Origin: Thermoplasmata archaeon
Lineage (GTDB): Archaea; Thermoplasmatota; E2; JACPAO01; JAHFTW01
Direction of reading: 5' to 3'
DNA length: 59,026 bases
Assembly (NCBI GenBank): GCA_023269235.1
Contig: JAHFTW010000012.1
Span: 1-59,026, forward strand
The notes beneath the pieces were generated by a model. It worked only from the letters and a program-made list of their open reading frames with translations. It did not search any database and was not told the DNA's origin. The translations under genes were made by a program, and so were the position numbers. Shown in pieces: positions 48,009 to 56,209 of this stretch (positions are counted from its first letter, which is position 1; every line of letters begins with the position of its first letter).

Positions 48009-48701
48009 GTGGCCAAGTCCGCGCTCCGGGAGGTCGTCTACCGCATCGCCGCCCCCGCGTCCCGCACGCCGACGCAGCTCTCGCTCATCCTCTCGCGCGC
48101 CGCCCCGACCGCCACAATCGAGACGACTGTGACGCACCTGGACGATGAAGGAGACGTCTGGCGGACGCTGACCGTGCGCGGCGACCCGGAGGCGATGGTC
48201 GCCTGCCGCGCCGCGTTCGCCGCCTACACGGGCCCCCACCTGGTCGAGAAGGAGGTTCTCGGCGCCACGCCGCGCCGCCTGATTCTGTGGTACAAGTACC
48301 GCCCCGAGTTGGTGCGCGGCGTCAGCCACACACGCCTGGCGTTCCGCTTGCTGGGCCGCGACACGGTCATCACCGACCGCGCCCGCGACGGGACGCTGGA
48401 AATCCAGGTGCTTGGGCGCGGCGGGCCCAAGATGCAGGAGTTCCTGCGCGAGGTGCGCAAGGCGAGCCGCGACATGGCGTTCCGGGTCCTCTACCTTGGA
48501 CCGCCGCGCGACGGCCGCTTCGTGCGCCTGACCCCTGCGGAGGAAGAGACGTTGCGGCTCGCGCACGGCCTCGGCTACTACAGCGTCCCGCGCACGGCCG
48601 GGGTTCGCGACGTGGCAAAGAAGGCGGACCTCTCTGCCAGCGCCGCCGGCTATCGGCTACGGCAAGCCGAGCGCAAGCTGGTCGCCTCGTTCCTCGAGTG
48701 A
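48009..48701 (+). CDS. HTH-10 family transcriptional regulator (bacterio-opsin-activator type)
   Basis: A 230-residue protein starting VAKSALREVVYRIAAP. The N-terminal 170 residues form a sensor-like alpha/beta domain (TVTHLDDEGDVWRTLTVRGD, RLILWYKYRPELVRGV, RDTVITDRARDGTLEIQVLG). The C-terminal 50 residues are HTH_10: LTPAEEETLRLAHGLGYYSV, VRDVAKKADLSASAAGYRLR, ending KLVASFLE. HTH-10 regulators are an archaeal speciality. It is divergent from purS and a perfect palindrome lies between them, so auto- or pur regulation is a reasonable guess. GTG 48009 is the first in-frame start; no strong TATA box at leaderless distance. Confidence 0.88.
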   Translation: MAKSALREVVYRIAAPASRTPTQLSLILSRAAPTATIETTVTHLDDEGDVWRTLTVRGDPEAMVACRAAFAAYTGPHLVEKEVLGATPRRLILWYKYRPELVRGVSHTRLAFRLLGRDTVITDRARDGTLEIQVLGRGGPKMQEFLREVRKASRDMAFRVLYLGPPRDGRFVRLTPAEEETLRLAHGLGYYSVPRTAGVRDVAKKADLSASAAGYRLRQAERKLVASFLE

Positions 48702-48724
48702 CGCTTCGACGAACCCACCTCAAG

Positions 48725-48731
48725 GCTTTTG
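48725..48731 (+). promoter_or_regulatory. TATA-like box of the lipoprotein at 48754
   Basis: GCTTTTG, centred 26 nt before GTG 48754; it decides the start over TTG 48748. Confidence 0.4.
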
Positions 48732-48753
48732 GTCGCGAGCCCCATCGTTGCTT

Positions 48754-49437
48754 GTGGTCCCGTGGCCTGCGATCGGGCTGTTGGTGATGGTCGTGGCGGG
48801 ATGCGCGACGCCGACCACGGCCCCGACGCCAGAGGCGCGGCCCTCCGAGGGCCACGACCAAGTCGACGGCTCATTGGGCATCCAGGTCCTCGGCCCTAGC
48901 GCCGCCACGGACGTGATGCATCTTCGGCAGGCGCCCGCGTTGGATGTCCGGCCTGTTCCTGCAGGAGAGCCGGACAAAAGCCCCTTCGAGCCTGGGGCGG
49001 TTCCCGCGTCTTCCCAGTCGCTCCATTGGGAAGCCCAGGTGCACGGGCGGGAACGAACGCTGGGGGCGTCCAACTGGACGCTGTGGGTCGAGGTCCCGGA
49101 CCAGAGTTACACGAGTCCGACCGGGCTCGGGTGCGATTTCGACGCCTCGCTTCTCTTCACAAGCCCCACGGGATCGACGCACGGGTTCAGCGTCGGATGC
49201 AGTCTCCAGCCGGGTCCCGTGGCGGCCGGGATCAGGCGGTTGGACTGGTCCTGGCCCGGAAAACTGGGCGTGACCGTGTCCGAGAATTGGACGATCGCGT
49301 TGGATGTGGTCGCCGATGTGTTTTCCCTAAGCGGCCCGCCCGTCATGGCCCTCACGGGCGCTCGAGGCTTCGACAGCCAGTGGGTGCTGGTCGGATTGCA
49401 GGAGCCGACGGCGGGGTCTACAAACTGTACGCTTTGA
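48754..49437 (+). CDS. Secreted lipoprotein, unknown function
   Basis: About 227 residues: a short signal VVPWPAIGLLVMVVAGCATP with a lipobox-like VAGC, a Thr/Pro-rich spacer, and a beta-rich domain (SNWTLWVEVPDQSYTSPTG, CDFDASLLFTSPTGSTHGF, WPGKLGVTVSENWTIALDVV) ending STNCTL. No catalytic motif or family is recognised. The 3' end overlaps the convergent helicase gene by 20 bp. GTG 48754 is placed by the TATA-like box. Confidence 0.65.
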   Translation: MVPWPAIGLLVMVVAGCATPTTAPTPEARPSEGHDQVDGSLGIQVLGPSAATDVMHLRQAPALDVRPVPAGEPDKSPFEPGAVPASSQSLHWEAQVHGRERTLGASNWTLWVEVPDQSYTSPTGLGCDFDASLLFTSPTGSTHGFSVGCSLQPGPVAAGIRRLDWSWPGKLGVTVSENWTIALDVVADVFSLSGPPVMALTGARGFDSQWVLVGLQEPTAGSTNCTL

Positions 49438-51553
49438 GGAACGGCGCGACGACCGTGAGCGGCTCGCGGCTGGCGAGCAAGCCGTCCGGGAGTAGGCCCT
49501 TGTACGGTGGCCCAAGGAACCGTTCGTCCAGGAGCAGGATGGCGCATTTGTCGTCGGGGCCGCGAATCGGCCGCCCCATTGCCTGCAGGACGCGGTTCAT
49601 GGCGGGTACGACGAGGCCGTACAGGCGGCCCTGGCCGGGGAAGCGACGCTCCAGGTAGTCCACGGTGGCGTCCACCTCCAGGTCGGGCGGCGGGATGGGC
49701 AGGCCGACGACGACGAGGGCGCTGAGCAGGTTGTCCTTGTAGTCCACGCCTTCGCTGAGGCTGCCGCCCATGACGCCGAGCAGAAGGGCTCCCTTGCGGC
49801 CGCGGGCGCCTTCCAGAGTATCGAGGACGCGGTCGCGTTCCGCCTTCGTCCAGGTGGGCTCTTCGATGATGAGCTCCTTGCCGGCCGGCTCGCCACCGAG
49901 GAGGAGTTTGAGCTCCGTCAGGATCGCGTAGCTCGGGGTGAACACGGCGACGTTTCCCTTCGTGGCGACGCACAGGCCGGCGATGGTCGAGGAGAGGCGT
50001 TCCCACAGCTCGGGGCTGCGTTCGACGAACCGTGTCGTGACGCCCTGCGCCACGACGATGAGGCGATTGGCCGGGTCGAACGGACTTCCATACACGCGTG
50101 TTTCGGTGCGCTCGGGCGGGAGCCCCAGCAGGTCGCGCGCCATCTCCGGCGGCCGCAGCGTGCCAGACATGAGGATGGCGCTGTGGACGCGCTCGAAGAC
50201 GGTGCGCGCCGGGATGGAGGCGTCGAGGAGGCGGATGTGCAGCTCCACGGCGCCTTCCTGCCACTGCACGAACCGGAGCGCTCCGCCCTGGAAGCGGCGC
50301 CAGTCCTCCAGGGCGTCGGCCAGCTCTTCGCTGTGGACGGCGTCGTCGGCGCCTTTCTTGAGCTTCGTCGCGAGCTCGCGCAGGTCCTCGGTCGCGTCGA
50401 GGAGGGTGCGCTGGCCGCCGAAGAGGCCGCGGTTGCGCGCCGCCTCGAACGCGGTGGGGAGCTCGTCGAGCGCGACCTGGGCGACGCGCGTCGAGGCGTC
50501 CGTGCGCTTGGCCTGCGAGGACCCGTCGGCCTGCTTGTTCGCGGCGATGGCCGCGAGGGCGAGGCGCAGGGCAGCGAGGTCCTGCTCGACGACGCGCGCC
50601 TTCTGGCCGCGGGCCTCCGCTTCGACGGCATCGAGGAGGAACGGGGTGACGCGATGGGCGTGGTTCTGCCGGATGCGGTCGGCGAGGTTGTGCGCCTCGT
50701 CCACGATGACCACGAGCTGATCGAGGGTCTTGCCGAGACGCTGGAGCGCCTGCTCGCGCAGGTCGCTGAAGAGGTGGTTGTAGTCCGCGACGACGACGTT
50801 GGCCTCCTTCGCGGCGGCGAGGGCGACCAGGTGGGGGCAGAGGTGCGCCTGCTTGCTGACGTGCATCAGCTCCTCGACATGGAGGATGCCGTCGCGCACG
50901 GCTTGAAGGGTCGCGCCGTCCACCTCGCCGAGGAACTGGCAGCTCCGGGTGCGCGTCTCCTGCGCGCAGAAGTCCGGGAAGCGGCCGGGGTGCATCTCGC
51001 TCGCCTCGCGGCGCAGGCACATGTCGCGCTTGGCGACAAGGTCCACGACGATGGGGCGCACGCCGCGCGAGGTCTCGATGGCGCGCAGCGTCTCGACGGC
51101 GATGCGGTGCTGCGATTTGCGGCTCGTGAGGAAGAGGATGGTCTTGCCCTGCTCGAGCGCGACCTGCAACGCGGGAGCGAGGCTGGCGGCGGTCTTGCCG
51201 ATGCCGGTGGGGGCCTGCGCGACGAGGTGGCGGCCCGCCTGGACGGCCATCAGGACGTCGCGCGTGAAGCGGCGCTGGCCCTCGCGGATGGTGTCGAACG
51301 GGAAGAGGCCGAGCTGGGGGTGCGGGTTGCCCTTGGGCGCGCCGTGCCAGGTCGGCGCCTGCGGGGCGAGCGTCGGGTCGATGCCCGTCGAGAGGCTCTG
51401 GGTGCCCAGGCCTTGCTGGCCGCCCGCGAGGTTGATGCGGCGACCGCCCGCGAGGACGGTGCGAGCGCGGCCGGCCATGCTGCACTTGATGCAGACCAGC
51501 GTCCCTTTCTCCGGGCGCATGAGGCCGCGGCAGGTCGGGCAGTAGGCGGCCAT
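49418..51553 (-). CDS. XPD/DinG-like superfamily 2 helicase with N-terminal zinc ribbon
   Basis: A 711-residue protein. It begins MAAYCPTCRGLMRPEKGTLV followed by CIKC, a CxxC-x15-CxxC ribbon like that of RPB9/TFS. Then helicase motifs: Q-motif region FDTIREGQRRF, Walker A APTGIGKTAASLA, a four-Cys segment typical of the XPD iron-sulfur domain (MCLRRE, DFCAQE, RSCQFL, HLCPHL), DEAH in VIVDEAHNLADR, SGTL, and motif VI MNRVLQAMGRPIRG. It is probably a 5'-3' DNA helicase in repair. ATG 51553 fits the CTTATGG box 24 nt upstream. Archaeal XPD proteins normally lack this ribbon. Confidence 0.9.
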   Translation of the reverse strand: MAAYCPTCRGLMRPEKGTLVCIKCSMAGRARTVLAGGRRINLAGGQQGLGTQSLSTGIDPTLAPQAPTWHGAPKGNPHPQLGLFPFDTIREGQRRFTRDVLMAVQAGRHLVAQAPTGIGKTAASLAPALQVALEQGKTILFLTSRKSQHRIAVETLRAIETSRGVRPIVVDLVAKRDMCLRREASEMHPGRFPDFCAQETRTRSCQFLGEVDGATLQAVRDGILHVEELMHVSKQAHLCPHLVALAAAKEANVVVADYNHLFSDLREQALQRLGKTLDQLVVIVDEAHNLADRIRQNHAHRVTPFLLDAVEAEARGQKARVVEQDLAALRLALAAIAANKQADGSSQAKRTDASTRVAQVALDELPTAFEAARNRGLFGGQRTLLDATEDLRELATKLKKGADDAVHSEELADALEDWRRFQGGALRFVQWQEGAVELHIRLLDASIPARTVFERVHSAILMSGTLRPPEMARDLLGLPPERTETRVYGSPFDPANRLIVVAQGVTTRFVERSPELWERLSSTIAGLCVATKGNVAVFTPSYAILTELKLLLGGEPAGKELIIEEPTWTKAERDRVLDTLEGARGRKGALLLGVMGGSLSEGVDYKDNLLSALVVVGLPIPPPDLEVDATVDYLERRFPGQGRLYGLVVPAMNRVLQAMGRPIRGPDDKCAILLLDERFLGPPYKGLLPDGLLASREPLTVVAPFLKAYSL

Positions 51554-51573
51554 GCTGGTTCGAGGTGGCCCAA

Positions 51574-51580
51574 CCATAAG
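51574..51580 (-). promoter_or_regulatory. TATA-like box of the helicase gene
   Basis: CTTATGG on the minus strand, centred 24 nt before ATG 51553, identical to the box at 6262-6268. Confidence 0.5.
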
Positions 51581-51625
51581 AAGGGAAGCGACGGGAAAGG
51601 CGAAAGGACAACGTGAGGGCCCCAC

Positions 51626-51867
51626 GGGCACCTCAAGCTTCTGACGACCTTGTCCAAGCCACAACCACGTTTTTCTTCCGTCAGGTGCGTCCAGTGGCCT
51701 CCGACGACGGCGACGAGCACAACAAGAAGGAAAGAGGGTGGGGCCGCGCGGAGCGCGGCCTGCGGCGCTCCCGCGCCGCCCAAACAAAGCCATTCTGGCA
51801 TCCCGTCGTTCAACGCGCGACGACGCCGTCGTGGAACGTTCGGGATGCCTCGGAAAGGTTGGCGAAC
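51626..51867 (-). repeat. Dispersed structured element, copy B (242 bp, reverse orientation)
   Basis: On the minus strand it begins GTTCGCCAACCTTTCCGAGG and ends GAGGTGCCC. Two strong inverted repeats are visible: GGCATCCCG at 51797-51805 with CGGGATGCC at 51841-51849, enclosing ACGACGCCGTCGT, and GCGCGGAGCGC at 51746-51756 with GCGCTCCCGCGC at 51765-51776. The same plan recurs at 56210-56449 and, degraded, at 29331-29563. It fills most of the gap between the helicase promoter and the next gene; the remaining 51868-51938 shows nothing. Confidence 0.8.
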
Positions 51868-51938
51868 CGACGCATCGCCGAATCCCAGGGATGCCCGTGG
51901 AGCAGGATCGGGATGCGCGGGAAAAATCCAGCGAACCG

Positions 51939-52223
51939 CTACGTCATCTCGCCGTGGTGGCGGCCCCAGCCGGCGGTGATGATCATGATGCCGAACACGA
52001 TGAAGCCGAGGCCTTCGAACAGGAACAGGAAGCCGACCTGGACGGCGTCGCCGTTGCCGTGGTCTGGCGCGTGGCCGTCGCTCAGGCCGCCGAGCTCGCC
52101 GGCGACGAACAGGACGCCGCCGAGGATGGCGATGAGGAACCCGAGGCCGACGAAGACCTCGCCGAGACGGCCGGTTTGGCCGATGCCTTCCTGCAGTTCG
52201 TGGAGGTTGTGCGGGTGGCTCAC
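51939..52223 (-). CDS. Small membrane protein with His-rich ends
   Basis: A 94-residue protein with two hydrophobic helices (VFVGLGFLIAILGGVLFVAG and VGFLFLFEGLGFIVFGIMII). The N terminus (SHPHNLHEL), loop (DGHAPDHGNG) and C terminus (WGRHHGEMT) carry several His residues that could bind metal. No family is recognised. GTG 52223 lies 26 nt downstream of ATTAGAA (minus strand, 52246-52252). It is divergent from the DUF255 gene. Confidence 0.65.
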   Translation of the reverse strand: MSHPHNLHELQEGIGQTGRLGEVFVGLGFLIAILGGVLFVAGELGGLSDGHAPDHGNGDAVQVGFLFLFEGLGFIVFGIMIITAGWGRHHGEMT

Positions 52224-52245
52224 GCCCCAGACTACGCGGTCCGGG

Positions 52246-52252
52246 TTCTAAT
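52246..52252 (-). promoter_or_regulatory. TATA-like box of the small His-rich membrane protein
   Basis: ATTAGAA on the minus strand, centred 26 nt before GTG 52223. Confidence 0.5.
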
Positions 52253-52285
52253 CCGCTTCGCCCCGCACCCGCCCCGGAGCCAACG

Positions 52286-52294
52286 CCCATAACC
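52286..52294 (+). promoter_or_regulatory. TATA-like box of the DUF255 gene
   Basis: CCCATAACC, centred 25 nt before GTG 52315. Confidence 0.45.
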
Positions 52295-52314
52295 GGCACG
52301 CTGGTCCCCACCCT

Positions 52315-54390
52315 GTGGCCGCGTCCAAGCCCGGAACCCCGACCAACCGCCTCGCGTCGGAGCCGAGCCCGTACCTGCGCCAGCACGCCCAGAACCCGGT
52401 CGCCTGGTGGCCCTGGGGCGACGCCGCGTTCGCGGAAGCCAAGCGCCGCGACGTTCCGGTGTTTCTCTCCATCGGGTACGCGACCTGCCACTGGTGCCAC
52501 GTCATGGCGCACGAGTCGTTCGAGGACGACGCGGTCGCGCGCCTTCTGAACGAAGCGTTCGTCTGCGTCAAGGTGGACCGGGAAGAGCGGCCCGACGTGG
52601 ACGAGGCGTACATGGCCGTCTGCCAGCAGATGACCGGCCACGGAGGCTGGCCACTGACCGCCATCCTCGACCACACGAAGCGCGCCTTCTTCGCAGGCAC
52701 CTACTTCCCGAAGGAGTCGCGCCACGGCCGCGTCGGGATGCTGGACCTCGTGCCACGCATCACGGAGGCCTGGACGGGCAAGCGCGCCGAGCTGGAGGCC
52801 CAGGCCGAGCACATCCTCCAGCATGTCCGGGGCGAGGCGCATGCCCACGGCGACGAGCAAGTCGGTGGCGTGAACGCAAGCCCTGCCGCCGACCTCGACG
52901 CCGGCATCCTGACGGAGGCCGTCGCCGCGTTCGCAAAACGCTTCGACCCCAAGCACGGCGGCTTCGGCGGAGCCCCCAAGTTCCCCTCCCCGCACAACCT
53001 CCTTTTCCTCCTGCGCGCCAACAACCGCGCCCCAAAGCCGGCGACGCCGCGCATGGTCGAGACGACGTTGGAGGCGATGCAGCTCGGCGGCGTGCGCGAT
53101 CACGTCGGCGGCGGCTTCCACCGCTACAGCACCGACCGCGAATGGCTGACCCCGCATTTCGAGAAGATGCTGTACGACCAGGCGATGCTTGCCATGGCGT
53201 ACACGGAGGCGCACCAGGTCACCGGCCGCACCGACTTCGCCTCCACCGCGCGTTCCACGCTGGATTACGTCCTTCGTGACCTGGCCGACCCAGAGGGCGG
53301 GTTCCGCTGCGCCGAAGACGCCGACTCCGAGGGCGAGGAGGGCAAGTTCTACGTCTGGACGCAGGCCGAGCTGGCGGCCAGTCTGGGCAAGGACGCCGTG
53401 CGTTTTGGCGCCTTGTACAGCACCACGACGGAAGGCAACTATCTCGACGAGGCGACGCACAAACGGACTGGCGCCAACATCCTCCACCTCGGCGCCGCGC
53501 TCACGGCCACCGACGAGGCATGGGCCGCCCCGCTGCGCGCCAAGCTTCTCGCCATGCGCTCCAAACGTGTCCGGCCGCTGCTCGACGACAAGGTCCTCAC
53601 CGACTGGAACGGCCTCGCCATCGCCGCGTTCGCCAAGGCCGGGACCGCCCTGCAGGAGCCGCGTTACACCGCGGCCGCCGAGGGCGCCGCCAGCTTCCTC
53701 CTCAAGGCGATGCGCCGTCCCGACGGTCGCCTGCGCCACCGCTTCCATCACGGCGTCGTGGACGCGCACGCCTTCCTCGACGACCACGCCTACCTTCTCT
53801 GGGGCCTGCTGGAACTCCACGCCGCGACGTTGGCACCACGCTGGCTGGATGCCGCGCTCGACCTTGCGCGTCAGGTGCAACGCGACTTCGCGCACCCGGA
53901 CGGCGGCTGGTTCACCACGCCGACCGACGGCGAGACCCTCGGCGCGCGAAAACGCGACGCCACCGACGGCGCGCTCCCGAGCGGCAACGCGACTACCGCG
54001 TGGTGCCTGCACCGCCTAAGCCTCCTGACGGGCGACACCCTGTGGCGCGACCTCGCGGACCGGGCCATCGCCGCGCACGGCGCCATCGTCCCCGACTACC
54101 CCCACGCCTTCCCGATGCTGCTGATGGCGCTCGACCTGGCCCTCGGCCCCACGCGCGAGGTCGTCGTCGCCGGCACGGGCGCAGAGGCCGACGCGATGAT
54201 CGTCGCCGCGCAGACTGGATTCCACCCCCGGACCGTGCTCCTTCGCGCCAACCCGGCCACCGCGGACCTCGCGCCCTGGACGTCCGGGCACAAGCCGATT
54301 GCCGGAAGGGCGGCCGCCTACGTGTGCGAAGGCCAAGCGTGCAAGGCGCCGACGACGGACCTTGCGGCCCTACGTCGCCTTCTGCAGTAG
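52315..54390 (+). CDS. DUF255 thioredoxin-domain protein (YyaL/SPATA20-like)
   Basis: A 691-residue protein. The N-terminal thioredoxin-like domain has the family signature [19 protein letters not shown], then [20 protein letters not shown] with the CHWC redox pair, and [13 protein letters not shown]. The remainder is an alpha/alpha-toroid domain with [50 protein letters not shown] and [20 protein letters not shown], resembling N-acylglucosamine 2-epimerase or glycosidase folds. The substrate is unknown in all organisms as far as I know. GTG 52315 fits the promoter. The 3' end overlaps the convergent arsC by 21 bp. Confidence 0.95.
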   Translation: MAASKPGTPTNRLASEPSPYLRQHAQNPVAWWPWGDAAFAEAKRRDVPVFLSIGYATCHWCHVMAHESFEDDAVARLLNEAFVCVKVDREERPDVDEAYMAVCQQMTGHGGWPLTAILDHTKRAFFAGTYFPKESRHGRVGMLDLVPRITEAWTGKRAELEAQAEHILQHVRGEAHAHGDEQVGGVNASPAADLDAGILTEAVAAFAKRFDPKHGGFGGAPKFPSPHNLLFLLRANNRAPKPATPRMVETTLEAMQLGGVRDHVGGGFHRYSTDREWLTPHFEKMLYDQAMLAMAYTEAHQVTGRTDFASTARSTLDYVLRDLADPEGGFRCAEDADSEGEEGKFYVWTQAELAASLGKDAVRFGALYSTTTEGNYLDEATHKRTGANILHLGAALTATDEAWAAPLRAKLLAMRSKRVRPLLDDKVLTDWNGLAIAAFAKAGTALQEPRYTAAAEGAASFLLKAMRRPDGRLRHRFHHGVVDAHAFLDDHAYLLWGLLELHAATLAPRWLDAALDLARQVQRDFAHPDGGWFTTPTDGETLGARKRDATDGALPSGNATTAWCLHRLSLLTGDTLWRDLADRAIAAHGAIVPDYPHAFPMLLMALDLALGPTREVVVAGTGAEADAMIVAAQTGFHPRTVLLRANPATADLAPWTSGHKPIAGRAAAYVCEGQACKAPTTDLAALRRLLQ

Positions 54391-54753
54391 CCGCACGCGG
54401 CGCTCGATCTCGTCCGCCATCGCGCGGAACTCGGGCAGGCCCATCCCGGCCGGGTCGTCGAGCTCCCAGTCCTCGTCGGTGCGCAGGCTAGGGCAGCTCT
54501 CGGCGACGCCGCACCCCATCGTGATGGTGCGGTCGAAGCCCTTGAGGCCGTCCCAATCGATGACCTTCGGACGCAAGCCCGCCGTGGCGATGCCGCGCTC
54601 GCGCAGCACCTGCAGGGCCAGCGGATGGACGGCGCCCGCAGGCTGCGTCCCGGACGAGGCCGCGACGAGACCATGGTGGCGCGCGATGGCCTCGGCCATC
54701 TGGCTGCGCGCGGAGTTGCCGACGCAGACAAAGAGGACGCGCCGGACGCTCAC
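54370..54753 (-). CDS. arsC: Arsenate reductase ArsC, low-molecular-weight phosphatase type
   Basis: A 127-residue LMW-PTP-fold protein. The P-loop is [20 protein letters not shown] with the nucleophilic Cys10 and Arg16. Other family segments are [29 protein letters not shown] (a second Cys that could form the disulfide relay) and [20 protein letters not shown], the general-acid Asp region. This is the thioredoxin-coupled arsenate reductase pattern. The start GTG 54753 overlaps the stop of the aquaporin gene (GTGA). The aquaporin-ArsC pairing suggests arsenate reduction followed by arsenite leakage through the channel, as described for Sinorhizobium AqpS/ArsC. Confidence 0.85.
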   Translation of the reverse strand: MSVRRVLFVCVGNSARSQMAEAIARHHGLVAASSGTQPAGAVHPLALQVLRERGIATAGLRPKVIDWDGLKGFDRTITMGCGVAESCPSLRTDEDWELDDPAGMGLPEFRAMADEIERRVRLLQKAT

Positions 54754-55457
54754 GCCATCGCCTCCTGCTTGAGGAACTGCGTGAGCCGTGCGAGGCGGTG
54801 CGGCCGCAGCGCCTCCGCGAGGAAGGCGCCCGCGAGGGCGCCGACGAGCGGAGCGCCCGCGGTGACGGCGAGGCCGCGCAGGTCGCCGCTCGCCAAGGCC
54901 GGGGCCAGGGAACGCAGGGGGTTGAGGCTGGCCCCGGAGAGGGGGGCCGCGAAGAGGATCGCGATGGCCAGGGCGGCGCCGATGGCGGGCGCGACGAGGC
55001 GGCGCGGGAAGCCGTCGAAGGTCGCCGCGACCGTGATGGTGAACATGACCAGCGCTGTGCCAAGGACCTCGACGGAGGCGGCAAGCTGCGGCGAGGAGGG
55101 CGGGGCGACGACGGCCGTCGTGGTTGGCATCCAGGCGGCGACCGAGAGGACGGCCAGCGCGGCGCCGACCGCCTGGGCGGCGACGTAGGGGGCGAACCGT
55201 GTGAGCCGGAGCTTGCGCGTCGCGGCGAAGGCCAGGCTCACGGCGGGGTTGAAGTGCGCGCCCGAGAGGGGGCCGAAGGCGTGGATGAGGAGCGCGACGG
55301 TGGCCCCGACGGCCAGGGCCGCGGCCTCGGCGGGCATCTCGAGACCGGCGGTGGCGAATGCGGCGGCGAGGAGGAGGAACGTGCCGAGCGCCTCGGCGCC
55401 CAGCGCCAGGAGAAGCCGCCGCATCGGCGGCCCCTTGATCTCGCTCCGCGTCTCCAC
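54750..55457 (-). CDS. MIP/aquaporin family channel, probable arsenite/aquaglyceroporin
   Basis: A 235-residue channel with six membrane helices. The two half-helix motifs are SGAHFNPAVSLAF (canonical NPA) and SGASLNPLRSLAP, where the second motif reads NPL instead of NPA. Altered second NPA motifs occur in AqpS-like and aquaglyceroporin-like channels. It is upstream of and coupled to arsC. GTG 55457 lies 25 nt from CCTAAATAGG (55477-55486), a strong TATA box, so the pair forms a short leaderless operon. Water or glycerol conductance remains possible. Confidence 0.88.
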   Translation of the reverse strand: METRSEIKGPPMRRLLLALGAEALGTFLLLAAAFATAGLEMPAEAAALAVGATVALLIHAFGPLSGAHFNPAVSLAFAATRKLRLTRFAPYVAAQAVGAALAVLSVAAWMPTTTAVVAPPSSPQLAASVEVLGTALVMFTITVAATFDGFPRRLVAPAIGAALAIAILFAAPLSGASLNPLRSLAPALASGDLRGLAVTAGAPLVGALAGAFLAEALRPHRLARLTQFLKQEAMA

Positions 55458-55476
55458 GCGACCCGTTTTCCGTGCG

Positions 55477-55486
55477 CCTATTTAGG
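55477..55486 (-). promoter_or_regulatory. TATA box of the aquaporin-arsC operon
   Basis: CCTAAATAGG, near-palindromic, centred 25 nt before GTG 55457. The rest of the 100-bp gap up to the ArsC-like gene has no other feature except CCTATAGAG at 55501-55509. Confidence 0.65.
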
Positions 55487-55557
55487 CCCCTCGACCCCTT
55501 CCTATAGAGCGCTTCGCGACGCCGAACGGACGATTCCTCCGACGTTGGCGCCGGGGC

Positions 55558-56154
55558 TTAGGCCGTCAGCAGGACGGTCTCGGGGGCCTTGACGCCGTTC
55601 TCCTTCGCCATGACCTTGATGCGACGGGCGAGGTCACGCCGGACTTGGCGGAAGCCGTCCACGGGGTAGCCCTGCGGGTCGTCGACGTTCCAGTGGTCCA
55701 CCGGGATGCCGGAGGTGAGGTGCTTGGGGAGGGCGTCGCCGAAGACGATGACGCGGTCGAAGGCGCCGAGGCGGTTCGTGTTGAGCGGCTTGGGGCGGAA
55801 CTCGCTGATGTCCATGCCCTCCTCCTGCATGACCTGGACGGCCTCGGGGGTGAGCTTCATGCTCGGGAATGTGCCAGCGGATTCGGCGTGGAAGCCAGCG
55901 ACCAGGGCGAGCGCCTGCGCCATCTGGCTGCGGCTCGCGTTGCCGACGTCCACGAAGAGCAGGCGCATCTGCGTGTACTTCTCGCGGCGCGTGTTGCCCT
56001 TGAGGCGGAATCCCTGCTGACCCTCGTCGTCCGACCGGAACCAGCGGCGCATCGGCTCCGCGATGCTGTCGTAGGTGCCCTGCCAGAACGAGCGCCTCGG
56101 CGTGGGCGTGGAGGCGGACGGGGAGCTGGCGGGAGCCGAGGGGGACTCGCTCAT
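55558..56154 (-). CDS. ArsC/LMW-phosphatase paralogue lacking the catalytic cysteine
   Basis: A 198-residue protein. After a Ser/Pro-rich start ([20 protein letters not shown]) and a 50-residue basic region (SFWQGTYDSIAEPMRRWFRS), it has an LMW-PTP/ArsC domain: RLLFVDVGNASRSQMAQALA, SAGTFPSMKLTPEAV, FDRVIVFGDALPKHL and WNVDDPQGYPVDGFRQVRRD. The P-loop is intact except that the nucleophilic Cys is Asp (FVDVGN against FVCVGN in the neighbouring arsC). It is therefore probably not a phosphatase or reductase; a phosphate- or arsenate-binding or regulatory role is possible. ATG 56154 has TTTTA about 29 nt upstream. Confidence 0.82.
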   Translation of the reverse strand: MSESPSAPASSPSASTPTPRRSFWQGTYDSIAEPMRRWFRSDDEGQQGFRLKGNTRREKYTQMRLLFVDVGNASRSQMAQALALVAGFHAESAGTFPSMKLTPEAVQVMQEEGMDISEFRPKPLNTNRLGAFDRVIVFGDALPKHLTSGIPVDHWNVDDPQGYPVDGFRQVRRDLARRIKVMAKENGVKAPETVLLTA

Positions 56155-56209
56155 CGGGCCTTCGAGGGTCCTTCTCGGGGTAAAAGGCTGACGGCAACTG
56201 CCTGCCCCG

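Noticed and set aside
50183-51616. Long open frame opposite the helicase gene
   Set aside because: Composition is Gly/Ala/Glu/Asp/Leu-biased with no domain; it is the antisense of a high-GC gene whose helicase motifs are complete.
51250-54012. 920-codon minus-strand frame spanning repeat B and DUF255
   Set aside because: It crosses promoters, a repeat and two real genes; no conserved domain. Only the WTHxxE peptide within repeat B was kept, as an observation.
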